A stretch of DNA of 64,000 nt from DATAWK01 sp036267255 (lineage in GTDB: Bacteria; Acidobacteriota; Terriglobia; Terriglobales; Acidobacteriaceae). This document shows positions 1-8,404 of this stretch, one piece after another. Location: assembly GCA_036267255.1 (NCBI GenBank), contig DATAWK010000029.1, forward strand, positions 177,335-241,334. Reading direction: 5' to 3'. The notes beneath the pieces were generated by a model. That model did not search any database. It had not been told where the DNA came from and worked only from the letters and a program-made list of their open reading frames with translations. Positions within the stretch are counted from its first letter, which is position 1. Every line of letters begins with the position of its first letter. Position numbers and translations under genes: made by a program.

Positions 1-14
1 TCCGTAGAGGCTAA

Positions 15-248
15 GGCAAAGCGCGGCGTCGTTTCCCAGGCCAAGAACGTGACTTGCGTATGTGCGATTGGTGCGAAACCCAACTCGTCAATTCGGGGTG
101 TGACGTGTTCACTTTGGCTAGAATCGCCGGACACTCTTCAATCACGATTACGCAGAGATATGTGTATCCTCAAGCCGACGCAATTGAGCGCGCGTTTGTT
201 CAGGTGGGACGGGCCGCGTTGACAGAGCCCTCATCAACGAACAGCTAA
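15..248 (+). pseudogene. Tyrosine recombinase (phage-type integrase), C-terminal remnant
   Basis: The frame ending at the TAA at 246-248 encodes the C-terminal part of a tyrosine recombinase. The box IAGHSS followed by ITQRYVYP matches the conserved LGH/IMGHSS...QRYVHP segment that carries the catalytic His and the Tyr nucleophile of XerC/D-like and phage integrases. The expected upstream box (HDLRHT, second catalytic Arg plus His) is degraded to RDLRMC, and an in-frame TAA lies at 12-14. The rest of the gene is either off the window or frameshifted away. The catalytic Tyr context is present but the enzyme as seen cannot be functional. The bases at 67-78, just where the homology becomes poor, are identical to the 3' end of the tRNA-Leu gene 3.4 kb away. 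Confidence 0.6.
67..78. repeat. 12-nt direct repeat of tRNA-Leu 3' end, possible att-like copy
   Basis: ATTGGTGCGAAA here is identical to 3495-3506, which is the acceptor-stem 3' strand, discriminator and CCA of tRNA-Leu plus two flanking bases. Integrases commonly recombine at tRNA 3' ends, so this could be the distal att copy of an island covering 79-3494. It could also be chance, since only 12 bases match. Confidence 0.35.
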
Positions 249-450
249 GCCAGATTATTCACCAGTTTGGGAGTGGAGTGTCGGAGGGGACGCAAATGAA
301 GGCCACTTGTGCGCATCGCCATTTCAGCGCCCAGATAGCGGAAATATGGGGGTTCGGAAACCGATGATTTCCGTTGTAATGCCGGAATCGCTGTGTTAGG
401 TTGGCTGGCATGCTTCGCGGGGCCCACATTGTCGTTACGTTGCACTAAGC

Positions 451-1104
451 TTGTTGCTGGCCTTTAGCACCGGCTGCAAGACGAGAATTGGGATTGTCCG
501 GGCTTCTGCCAGCCCGACGTCAGCTGGAAGTCCCGAGGCCCAAAAAGATATGGTAGCTCGTCGTGCATCAACAATGCCAGCTCGTGTTTACCAGCCTCTT
601 CCACGCGAGACCTTGCTCCGTGCCGCGCAAATCGGCCTGCATCTTCCGAAGCCAGCATCCCTGGGAGCCCCAGTAATGCTGACCACAGCGCAGCCTACCA
701 GTCCTGGCTCAGCGTATTTATACGAGTGGGGAGCTAGTCTATTCGATCCAAGCTACAATCAGCCGGGCGTATCCGGAAACGACACCGGCAACTCGAATAA
801 CAACAATGCACGTTTCGGCGTTTACGTTCGTCAGCAGCCGGGCCAGGCAACTCTGGTCGACTGCGAAATCGCTGGAGGCGCAACCCAGATGGCCTATTAC
901 ATCCAAACCATGGGAGCCGACGGGAGTTACATCAGCGACTATTATCTCGATGGAATGTTGCAGGCCGGGCCAAATAGCGATCATTGGACTGTCGCTGTTT
1001 CCGCGAACCCAAAGTTCTCAACCGGTTATTTTCGGCTAATGTTCGTTCCTCTCAACGTTCCTTACGCTGAGCTTTGGGGCTGCCAGATTTCGCCCGTCTC
1101 CTAG
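451..1104 (+). CDS. Exported hypothetical protein, paralogue of the next gene
   Basis: The function is not recognised. The open frame begins with TTG (451) and codes for a hydrophobic stretch LLAFSTGC that resembles a lipoprotein signal, but the box is imperfect and no good ribosome-binding site precedes it, so the true N-terminus is uncertain (ATG at 550 is an alternative). The mature part is Pro/Gly/Asn-rich and ends in a Trp/Cys-containing strand (ELWGC). It aligns by eye with the 1136-1765 product: RVYQP versus KVYKP, then a short amphipathic segment (AQIGLHLP versus LRIPPHWP), TLVDCEI versus TVVNCTI, and ELWGCQI versus ILYGCSV. The two genes are therefore a tandem duplication of a small beta-rich exported protein with two conserved Cys that could form a disulphide. 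It lies 31 bp before its paralogue, on the same strand. Confidence 0.6.
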   Translation: MLLAFSTGCKTRIGIVRASASPTSAGSPEAQKDMVARRASTMPARVYQPLPRETLLRAAQIGLHLPKPASLGAPVMLTTAQPTSPGSAYLYEWGASLFDPSYNQPGVSGNDTGNSNNNNARFGVYVRQQPGQATLVDCEIAGGATQMAYYIQTMGADGSYISDYYLDGMLQAGPNSDHWTVAVSANPKFSTGYFRLMFVPLNVPYAELWGCQISPVS

Positions 1105-1135
1105 CCGCACGCAGTTAGATGATAGGAGTCTCACA

Positions 1136-1765
1136 ATGGTGAACGTCTTGTCTGCGCTTTCGAACTCCGCCATTTTACTGGCGATTCTTGCTTCCGCTGC
1201 ATCGGGCAGTCGCCCCTTCCAAATACCTCCAAATTCGGCGATCCCGCAAAAAGTCTACAAGCCGCCCACGGCCTCCGAAATGATGAAGGACTTGCGAATT
1301 CCGCCGCACTGGCCTCAATATCAACCGCCTGCCGCAGTAGTTACGCCCGCCGCGCCGATCGTCGCAAATGTCGCATACATCCGTGCGAGTACCACTGGAG
1401 AGGCGATTGAACTCGACACCCTCGGAAACGGCATTCTGGTGCCGTTCAACACAACCGGCACAAATCTTCAGGTATTCGTTCATGGCCAGATGGGCAAAGC
1501 GACAGTGGTCAACTGCACCATTGATGGCCCTGCAAGCATCACGGCGACGTTTTCTGGCGGTCCGGACGAGGATCATCTTACTTCGGACCCACTGCACCGG
1601 CAGTCAACCGTTCCTTCAAGCGGAAACACCTTTCTGATTGCCGTTCCCGCCGATGTACCTTCGATTTCCGCAACTAACTGGTTCGCCGTGAATCTGCTGC
1701 CGCCGTCGTCGCAAGGAGCTTCATCTGCGATTCTTTATGGTTGCAGTGTCTTCTTCCCAAGCTGA
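1136..1765 (+). CDS. Exported hypothetical protein, paralogue of the preceding gene
   Basis: The product is a 209-residue protein with a credible signal peptide (hydrophobic residues about 10-22, cleavage after the small-residue run ASAASG). A clear AGGAG sits 8-9 bases before the ATG, which fixes the start. After the signal come a Pro-rich linker, the KVYKP box shared with the upstream gene, and a beta-rich region with two Cys (in VVNCTI and LYGCSV) conserved between both paralogues. No enzymatic motif is seen. The likely location is the periplasm or cell surface. It is followed 74 bp later by the Gly-rich surface protein, so the three genes may act together at the envelope, which is an inference from position only. 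Confidence 0.7.
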   Translation: MVNVLSALSNSAILLAILASAASGSRPFQIPPNSAIPQKVYKPPTASEMMKDLRIPPHWPQYQPPAAVVTPAAPIVANVAYIRASTTGEAIELDTLGNGILVPFNTTGTNLQVFVHGQMGKATVVNCTIDGPASITATFSGGPDEDHLTSDPLHRQSTVPSSGNTFLIAVPADVPSISATNWFAVNLLPPSSQGASSAILYGCSVFFPS

Positions 1766-1839
1766 AGGTGTTCAGACTTTGCATCTACGCCGTTGCTGAT
1801 ACCGTTACATCGGTCCTCATGCGCTGAAAGGAATTTACA

Positions 1840-3336
1840 ATGACCATCCAGAAGATCACGCCCGCCGGAGGCCTGGTGGGGGGCGGCAGTACACCAACTG
1901 TGCAAATCGGGATTGATCCGGCTGTCGTTCCACAGCTGCAGACGGATAACACCTTTGCGGGATCGCAGACAATTGAAGGCGACCTACAGGTAAGCGGTAC
2001 GGTCAACGCCGCGCAACTAGCTGTCGACAGTACGGCTCCGGTCGCTAACCTCAATGCCAGCATGTTGCAGGGCGTGCCTGTCAGCAAGCTAGCCCGAAAA
2101 GACGAGTACAACGATTTTGAATTGGGGCAGAGTATAGGCGGAACTCTCTCGGTAACCGCGAACAGCAACGACAATCCCTACCCAGAGTTAGGCATGTCAG
2201 CGCCTGGCATTGTTGCTTTCGGCTGCTTTGACCACACCGAGGAAACTATCGAGGCCATTCCAAACGCCGGCACGGGCGTTGTGGGAATCGGTGGCAACCA
2301 GATCAATGAGGGTCTCGGCAGCGGTGGCGACGGCGTGCATGGCATTGGCGGCGATCAGATTGGCCAGGGCGGCGGAGGCACAGGAGTCACTGGGTTCGGT
2401 GGGGGCGGATCGGACGGCCAGTGGGGCGGCATCGGAGGCATATTCATCGGCGGAGAAGCGGAAAATGGCGACGGGGGCGCAGGCCTCTCCGTGAGCGGCG
2501 GAAATGCGGAGCTAATCACGCGCGAACCGTACGCGGGAGAATTTCATATGGCAGGAAACGGAATCAAGGCTCGTGGCGGCTGGAGTTGGTCGGCCGCCGC
2601 TGCGCCCGGAATGGGTGGTTTGTTCTTCGGTGGCGATGGGCAATATATGAATGGCTCCGATGGCATTTGGGGCGTTCCCGGTTACGGGCCCTCCCGCAAG
2701 CAGGACGGTCGCGCCGGAGTTTTCGAAGGGGATGTGCTTGTCATGGGCAAGTTGCATGTGTCAGGTCATAAATCCTTCCGCATCGACCACCCGGTTCGGC
2801 CCGCTGAAGAATTATTGATTCACGCATGCGTCGAGTCATCCGAGTTACTCACGATCTATAGCGGGAACACCGCTCTCGATAAAAACGGGCGGGGAGTTGT
2901 CACTTTACCGGACTGGTTTGAGGCCCTTAACACTGACTTCCGCTACCAGCTAACCTCCATTGGCGCGGCGGCGCCTCTCTTCATCGAGCAGGAGATAAAA
3001 GACGGAAAGTTTGTGATCGCAGGCGGCAGCCAAGACCTAAAGGTGTCATGGCAGATTACTGCCATCCGCCATGACCACCATGCTCAGGCGGAGCCGCTTG
3101 AAGTGGAAATAAAGAAACAGAAACATGAGCGCGGTTTCTATGTGCATCCCGAAGCATTCAATGAAGATTTTAAGAAAGGACTGCATTGGGCTACCTATCC
3201 CGCCATCATGAAAGATATAGCCGACCGGCACGCCGCCGCCTTGGCCAGATCCCCCAGCGCTACGGGTTCAAATACAAGTCCAAATCGGATAAAGCGGCCT
3301 CGGACCCCAGTGCACGCCGCACGCAGCGCTAAGTAA
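1840..3336 (+). CDS. Gly-rich fibre-like surface protein of acidobacterial type
   Basis: The product has 498 residues and begins with ATG preceded by AAAGGA. It has three parts. The N-terminus (about 1-95) carries the NTFAGSQTIEGDLQVSGTV-type beta-helical start seen in phage-fibre-like and acidobacterial repeat proteins. The middle (about 140-280) is a low-complexity Gly region with repeats of the GIGGDQ / GGGG type. The C-terminal domain (about 305-460) starts with GKLHVSGHKSF, includes FRIDHPV, and has many aromatic and charged residues ending near ERGFYVHPE. That C-terminal domain is a recurrent acidobacterial domain of unknown function. No classical signal peptide is visible, so the export route is unknown. 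The tail (residues 470-498) is basic and looks unstructured. It may be a surface adhesin or fibre; the function is not established. Confidence 0.7.
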   Translation: MTIQKITPAGGLVGGGSTPTVQIGIDPAVVPQLQTDNTFAGSQTIEGDLQVSGTVNAAQLAVDSTAPVANLNASMLQGVPVSKLARKDEYNDFELGQSIGGTLSVTANSNDNPYPELGMSAPGIVAFGCFDHTEETIEAIPNAGTGVVGIGGNQINEGLGSGGDGVHGIGGDQIGQGGGGTGVTGFGGGGSDGQWGGIGGIFIGGEAENGDGGAGLSVSGGNAELITREPYAGEFHMAGNGIKARGGWSWSAAAAPGMGGLFFGGDGQYMNGSDGIWGVPGYGPSRKQDGRAGVFEGDVLVMGKLHVSGHKSFRIDHPVRPAEELLIHACVESSELLTIYSGNTALDKNGRGVVTLPDWFEALNTDFRYQLTSIGAAAPLFIEQEIKDGKFVIAGGSQDLKVSWQITAIRHDHHAQAEPLEVEIKKQKHERGFYVHPEAFNEDFKKGLHWATYPAIMKDIADRHAAALARSPSATGSNTSPNRIKRPRTPVHAARSAK

Positions 3337-3494
3337 CGACACGTGGCAAGACCAACCGCCGAAACATCCTTACAAGACTCAGGAAAGGCTCAGTGGAACC
3401 GGACCGCAACCAAGGTTACGATCCAGAATTTTCGCGGGGTGGGCACAATTTTAGGCACAGTCCACAGTCGGGCTTTTGCTATGGGCTGTAAGGT

Positions 3495-3506
3495 ATTGGT
3501 GCGAAA
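3495..3506. repeat. tRNA-proximal copy of the 12-nt direct repeat
   Basis: The bases ATTGGTGCGAAA overlap the 3' end of tRNA-Leu and are repeated exactly at 67-78. If the segment between is an integrated island, this is the reconstituted tRNA end. Confidence 0.35.
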
Positions 3507-3581
3507 GGGGGGACTTGAACCCCCACGAGTTTCCCCGCCAGATCCTAAGTCTGGTGCGTCTGCCAATTCCGCCACTTTCGC
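3497..3581 (-). tRNA. tRNA-Leu (anticodon TAG)
   Basis: On the minus strand the sequence folds as a full class II tRNA. The acceptor stem is GCGAAAG/CTTTCGC, the D arm has GG-ATTGGCAGAC, the anticodon stem is CCAGA/TCTGG around loop CTTAGGA (anticodon TAG, reading CUA/CUN Leu codons), the variable arm is long as expected for Leu, and the T arm has GGTTCAAGT. The discriminator is A and CCA is encoded (3497-3499). A possible -10 (TATGAT, 3612-3617 complement) lies about 30 bases upstream. Confidence 0.97.
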
Positions 3582-3702
3582 ATATCGTGCCGGCAGGTAC
3601 TGCTTCTGATCATCATACCGAACTGCTGCTGGAAAGGCAGCGGTGTTCCGATTAATCCGATTAAAAGGAACCCGCAGCACGGATCGAAATCGACACTGTT
3701 GC

Positions 3703-5514
3703 CTACTGTCGCCACAGCCAGATTTTTACGCCTCCTAAAAATGCGCGTCCCGGCATGGGAACGCCGACAATCTCGTCGTAGCCCGTGTTGCTGAGATTGG
3801 TCATCTGCACAAACGGTTGTATCCGGCCATGTTCATGGGTGAGGGACATATCCCATACAGGGTAGGCTGTCTGCTGGAACCGCTGTTGCACGCCGACGCG
3901 CGTGTTCAGCGTGATCCAGCGTTGCGGCGTATAGAACCAGTTGAAGACTGCATTGTTTACCGGATAATTGAAAACGTACTCCGATTGCAAGCCGTGCAGG
4001 GCATTCTGCGCTCCAGCCAGCCAGGTCCAGGACAGGTTCAGCTGCTGACGTTCTCCGGGACGCCAGGTCATGCTCGTTTCCATACCTTTGAAGTTCAGCC
4101 CGGAAAGATTGGCCGCATGCCATTGGTCCGTGGGATTGGCGCGTACATAGTCGATGAAGTTGGATTGCGGTGAGTAAAAGCCAGTGATAGAGATACCAAG
4201 CGAGGTTTTTGGATAGTAGTCCAAACCACCTTCGTAGTTCCACGCCGATTCGGGCTTCAGCTGCGGATCGCCCACCGTTGTGGGATCGCTGTAATACAGG
4301 TCGGTATAGGTGGGCAGGCGAAATCCATATCCAACAGAAGTGCGAATTTTAATGGTGGGACGCAGCCAATAGGCAGCTGCAACCATAGGGCTGAAAACAT
4401 CGTAGCCGCCGCTGATCACTTCCTCTCGTGCGCCAACGGAAAGGAGTGCCCGGCGCGATGACCGCAGGTCCAGATCCACATATCCAGAGCCCCAGTTGCG
4501 CGCATGGCGGCCCAGGTTGTTGCTATCAATGGAGTCCCCATCGAAGTCGAGCCCATAATAGAGGCTTTTGCCGGCGCCGAGGTTGTCCTGACGCCGCAGG
4601 ATTGCCTGCCAGCTTTTATCTATGTGATTGTTAGCATAAATGGCAGGATCGTCACGGAAGAGGACGTAGTTATCTGTGTGCCGACGGTAGGCGAATCCAG
4701 ATTGTGTTCGCGCGCCAAGTGCCTGGCTGATAGAGGCAAACCATCCCTTGGTTCGTTCCCACGACGGATAGTTTCCGTAAAAATTTGCCGCGCCAAAGGG
4801 ACTATCGCTCGCCGCCAGCAGGATATCTGTGGCCCCGATGGGAGTCGAAACCCAGCTCTCCGAGCTGGCATTCTCGTTTCGGTAATCACGATCATAGATG
4901 AATCCTGACGAGGCATCGCGATGCGCGGCGAGTTGCTCCGCCCAACGGCGCTTCGCATAATTGCCAACGATGGTCTGCTGATTTTCGTCAAAACTTCCGG
5001 CTCCGCCGGAAAACCATAGGGAGCCTGCGGCTGGGCGCTGGGTGGTAAAGTCCACAACGCCGCCCAAGGCATCGGCTCCGTAGAGGGTAGAGCCGGAGCC
5101 ATGCAGCACTTCCACATTGGTCATGGCATCCAGCGGTACCGGCAGGTCCAGATTATTGTGTGCACTCTCTGCGTCATTGACGCGGAAGCCATCGAGGAGC
5201 ACCAGCGTTTGCTCAAACGATGTTCCGCGGATGGACAGATCGGCAGGATATCCGCTAGCCCCACGCTGGTTGATCTGGATGGAAGAGTCCGTACGCAGAT
5301 AATCTTCCACCGTATCGAACGCAAGGGGATGCTCCTGGGTGTCCAGCACGACGACGGATCGCGCGGATTCTCCCAGAGTTACAGGTGCGGCATCGCCGAG
5401 AACCGTTACCGTGGTCTGCACGGCTTTGGGTTTTGTACTTGGGGTTGGCTGTTGCGCCTGACATGTCACCGCAGTGGCCAGGCAAAAGAGGGCTAATCTG
5501 TCCAGAAAATTCAT
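3703..5514 (-). CDS. TonB-dependent outer-membrane receptor, BtuB-like
   Basis: The product has 603 residues, close to the length of BtuB (about 614), and starts with a signal peptide (residues 1-20, ending CQAQ). A TonB-box-like stretch TTVTVLG comes near residue 35. A plug domain follows, with the conserved blocks DLSIRGTSFEQTLVLLDG, PLDAMTNVEVLHGSGSTLYGADALGG and VVDFTT. The remainder is an alternating beta-barrel ending in the aromatic residue pattern of outer-membrane proteins (KIWLWRQ). It would take up a scarce ligand (cobalamin, haem, siderophore or oligosaccharide) using TonB energy. No cobalamin riboswitch is visible in the 129 bp upstream, so the substrate is open. It is the last gene of the mutS-nagZ-anmK-SBP minus-strand series and may be co-transcribed with the SBP gene. 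Confidence 0.85.
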   Translation of the reverse strand: MNFLDRLALFCLATAVTCQAQQPTPSTKPKAVQTTVTVLGDAAPVTLGESARSVVVLDTQEHPLAFDTVEDYLRTDSSIQINQRGASGYPADLSIRGTSFEQTLVLLDGFRVNDAESAHNNLDLPVPLDAMTNVEVLHGSGSTLYGADALGGVVDFTTQRPAAGSLWFSGGAGSFDENQQTIVGNYAKRRWAEQLAAHRDASSGFIYDRDYRNENASSESWVSTPIGATDILLAASDSPFGAANFYGNYPSWERTKGWFASISQALGARTQSGFAYRRHTDNYVLFRDDPAIYANNHIDKSWQAILRRQDNLGAGKSLYYGLDFDGDSIDSNNLGRHARNWGSGYVDLDLRSSRRALLSVGAREEVISGGYDVFSPMVAAAYWLRPTIKIRTSVGYGFRLPTYTDLYYSDPTTVGDPQLKPESAWNYEGGLDYYPKTSLGISITGFYSPQSNFIDYVRANPTDQWHAANLSGLNFKGMETSMTWRPGERQQLNLSWTWLAGAQNALHGLQSEYVFNYPVNNAVFNWFYTPQRWITLNTRVGVQQRFQQTAYPVWDMSLTHEHGRIQPFVQMTNLSNTGYDEIVGVPMPGRAFLGGVKIWLWRQ

Positions 5515-5643
5515 TTTTTTTGAAAAGAACTATAGCTCCACGTTACGTTGTCGGATGCTGTATTGCTATACCTGATGAAATCAACTGAATAGACTCTCAT
5601 ATTTTGAGGCAGTCCTGAACGCTCTGTTGCCTCGTGGGTGTTG

Positions 5644-7218
5644 TTATGGAGTTCGCAGGGAGATGTCGCGTAAGAAATCAAAAGTTCCAGATGGTGAGGG
5701 TTGGACGTTGGAAAATCTGCGATTGTAAACAATGACGGAGTTTATATACCAGAGCGGAATCGCGGGAAGATCGTGAGAAAGAATCTTCTGCACCTGGACA
5801 TAGGCGGACCGGCGAGCTTTTTGATCAACTTCCTGTTGTGCCTGAACTATCAGCGCATCGACCTCGGCGTTTGTGTAAAAGCCGCGATTCGCTCCGTGGG
5901 GTGGTGCACTGCTGGTTGCAAAGGCGTAGCGAAAAATGTCGGGGTCTTCATTGCCGCCAATCCAGCGCAGACTGTACATGCCGAACACTCCCCGCGAGAT
6001 ATCGGAGTAGAAGGTCGCAAATTCATAGCTCTGGACGTCGAGGGAAATCCCCACCTGGCGTAGTTGCTGCTGCAGCACGATCGCCAACAGGCGCGCAGTT
6101 TCGTCCGTCGATGTCTTCATCGACAGATGAAAGCGGATACCGCTTTTTTTCGGCGTGTAGCCCGCCTGGTCCAAAAGCTGCCGTGCATGCGCTGGGTCAT
6201 AGGAATAATCGGGATCATATCCTTGATAGGCCCAATGGTTGGGTGGCAGCAGGCTACTGGCAGGCCGAGCCTGGCCACGCAAGAGTGCTTGAATGATAAG
6301 CGGTCGATTGATGGCGTATGCAATCGCCTGACGCACACGCACATCGTGCAAGTACGGATCGCGAAGGTTCAGCGTCAGATATTGGACTTCTGTGCCGGGA
6401 ATCGAGGTGGCGATGAGCTGGGGATCATGACGCAGAGACCATACCATATCTGCAGGAAATGCATTAACGGCAATGTCGGCCGAGCCTTTGCGCAGCTCCA
6501 GCGCGCGCGTCATCGCATCGGGCACTACTTCAAAACGAACGCGATGGATGTGCGGGACTCCCTCCCAGCTTGCCGGATTGCGCTCCAGCACAACTTCCTT
6601 ATCAATCTCCTGCTGCACAAAGCGAAACGGCCCCGTACCGATGGGGTGCTGTTGGAAATCTCGCCCACTGCCATAGGGGACGATGCCAACGGCTCCGTCG
6701 GAAAGATTCCAGAGTAGCGCAGCGTCGGGATATTTGAGATGAAGAATGACAGTGTGGGCATCCGGAGTTTCTACACTTGCAATGCTTCGTAAGGCCCCGG
6801 ATTTTGCGGTGATCAAGGTGCCATTCCGTATCGTGTCCAGCGTCCACTTTACGTCCCGTGCCGTCAGCGGTTGCCCATTATGGAAGACAACTCCGCTGCG
6901 AAGATGAAAGATGTACATGCGCGGATCGGCAATCGTCCACGATGTGGCCAGGTCTGGCTGCAGGTTAAAGTGTGTATCCTTTCGCACCAGAGAGTCGAAG
7001 AGCAGCATGTCGATATGCTCGGATTGTGCATCCACACCGACGCGTGGATCCAGGCTGGTGGGGCTGCTTTCAATCAAAACAGTGACTGTGTTTGGATCTG
7101 CCGGGACCGTGTGGCAGCCATTTAACAAGGGCAACGCACATGCGCAGATCAGAAGAAAATATTTTCCATAAATTTGGCCAAGCAGGCGTTGCGAGCGTGC
7201 CTTGCAGTGCTTATGCAT
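5644..7218 (-). CDS. Family 5 extracellular solute-binding lipoprotein (peptide/muropeptide type)
   Basis: The product has about 524 residues if translation starts at the ATG at 7218, which overlaps the last 8 bases of anmK; a longer frame reaches 7365 but would run back through anmK. The N-terminus is a lipoprotein signal ending in the lipobox LLNGC. The body has SBP_bac_5 signatures: SLDPRVG, the FHNGQPLTARDVKWTLD block, GTGPFRF, and VRQAIAYAINR around the middle of the protein. Family members bind di- and oligopeptides, nickel or muropeptides (MppA/OppA/NikA). No permease or ATPase genes are adjacent. Because it is translationally coupled to anmK and nagZ, binding of murein peptides is an attractive inference but is not shown by the sequence. 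Confidence 0.85.
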   Translation of the reverse strand: MHKHCKARSQRLLGQIYGKYFLLICACALPLLNGCHTVPADPNTVTVLIESSPTSLDPRVGVDAQSEHIDMLLFDSLVRKDTHFNLQPDLATSWTIADPRMYIFHLRSGVVFHNGQPLTARDVKWTLDTIRNGTLITAKSGALRSIASVETPDAHTVILHLKYPDAALLWNLSDGAVGIVPYGSGRDFQQHPIGTGPFRFVQQEIDKEVVLERNPASWEGVPHIHRVRFEVVPDAMTRALELRKGSADIAVNAFPADMVWSLRHDPQLIATSIPGTEVQYLTLNLRDPYLHDVRVRQAIAYAINRPLIIQALLRGQARPASSLLPPNHWAYQGYDPDYSYDPAHARQLLDQAGYTPKKSGIRFHLSMKTSTDETARLLAIVLQQQLRQVGISLDVQSYEFATFYSDISRGVFGMYSLRWIGGNEDPDIFRYAFATSSAPPHGANRGFYTNAEVDALIVQAQQEVDQKARRSAYVQVQKILSHDLPAIPLWYINSVIVYNRRFSNVQPSPSGTFDFLRDISLRTP

Positions 7219-8404
7219 AGGAAATTTTTCCCAGCATGGCTGGACGCGTTGCGCCGGTCGCTTCAGGGATATTTCCCGGCATGTGATGCCAGGTCTGGTA
7301 CGCCAGTAAGGCAAAGGCAACGGCTTCTTTGGCTTCGGTTGGAAGGCCAAAGTGGTCACTGCCACTGATGGAAATGCGAAACGGAGCCAGCTCCAAAGCG
7401 AGCATTCGCATCAAGACAGGATTTTTGGCGCCACCGCCGGCAACAATGAAATCTGTTGGAGCATCGTGTAAGGCTGGTTGCACGAACCGCTTCCATGCGA
7501 TGCGAATGGTGCAGGCGGTGAAGGCCGTTGCTGTAGCGACAGCATCTTCTGGCCGTGTGCTGGTCTTTCGGCAACGCGCAAGGAAACGGGCAGCGAATTC
7601 GCGGCCGAACTCTTCGCGTCCAGCGGATTTTGGCGGAGGCGCAGAGAAATAAGGCAACGGAAGAAATTCTTTAAGCACATTGTCGAGGACGCGCCCGCTT
7701 GCGGCGATGGCGCCATTGCGATCGTAGCGCTTGTGAAAACACGTATCCACAATGGCGTCGATCACCATATTGGCGGGACCTGTATCGAATGCAAAAATTT
7801 TCCCTGGTTGTGTGCCGGAGGGGATCACCGTCAAATTGCCAATGCCGCCCAGGTTTTGCAACACGCGGTTGCGTTTTACGTGGTGAAAGTAAACCCAGTC
7901 CAGTAACGGAACCAGAGGCGCTCCCTGGCCGCCGACGGCAATATCCGCTGGACGGAAATCTGAAACCACGGGAATGCCAGTTTGTGCAGCAATGACTGCG
8001 GCTTCGCCTATTTGCCAGGTACAAGCGATGGACGTACCCAAATAACGTGATGGATTTGCTTGATGATAGAGGGTCTGTCCGTGGCAGCCAATCAGGTCCA
8101 GCTTCACGGGGTGATTCTTCAGTGCTTCCGTGACTGCTTCCGCGTAGAGTTGGCCAAGCCTCCAATGGAGACGAGATAAATCGGCCACAGACTGATTGCT
8201 GGCATTCATCGCGCTCATCACCCGTTTCCGGATGGTTGCTGGATAGGGCTTGGAAAAGTGCGACAGCAAGCGGAGCCGAGGTACCTCAATACCTGGCACG
8301 ATGCGCACCAGCGCAACGTCAATGCCGTCGGCGGATGTGCCGCTCATAATGCCCGCCACTGTCATCGTTTTCGGAGGTTGCGGTGTGCGAGAAATACGTT
8401 TCAC
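7211..8404 (-). CDS. anmK: Anhydro-N-acetylmuramic acid kinase
   Basis: The product has 397 residues, a typical length. It converts 1,6-anhydro-MurNAc released during wall turnover to MurNAc-6-phosphate with ATP in the cytoplasm. The N-terminal ATPase-fold motif GIMSGTSADGIDVALV is diagnostic. Further blocks are GCHGQTLYH, GEAAVIAAQTGIPVVSDFRPADIAVGG with the catalytic Asp, FDTGPANMVID and IVAGGGAKNP. The start is GTG at 8404 and overlaps the nagZ stop by 4 bp (GTGA); an ATG 12 codons later is a second possibility. It sits between nagZ and the solute-binding lipoprotein, so the operon covers consecutive steps of peptidoglycan recovery. Confidence 0.96.
   Translation of the reverse strand: MKRISRTPQPPKTMTVAGIMSGTSADGIDVALVRIVPGIEVPRLRLLSHFSKPYPATIRKRVMSAMNASNQSVADLSRLHWRLGQLYAEAVTEALKNHPVKLDLIGCHGQTLYHQANPSRYLGTSIACTWQIGEAAVIAAQTGIPVVSDFRPADIAVGGQGAPLVPLLDWVYFHHVKRNRVLQNLGGIGNLTVIPSGTQPGKIFAFDTGPANMVIDAIVDTCFHKRYDRNGAIAASGRVLDNVLKEFLPLPYFSAPPPKSAGREEFGREFAARFLARCRKTSTRPEDAVATATAFTACTIRIAWKRFVQPALHDAPTDFIVAGGGAKNPVLMRMLALELAPFRISISGSDHFGLPTEAKEAVAFALLAYQTWHHMPGNIPEATGATRPAMLGKISYA

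Noticed and set aside
1175..1597. 140-codon open frame on the minus strand opposite the second exported protein
   Set aside because: It is Arg/Cys-rich with no family likeness and is antisense to a gene with a signal peptide and a good ribosome-binding site.
5515..5643. Cobalamin riboswitch before the BtuB-like receptor
   Set aside because: The region is only 129 bp, and neither the B12 box nor the GCAGCGGTAA-like core is present.
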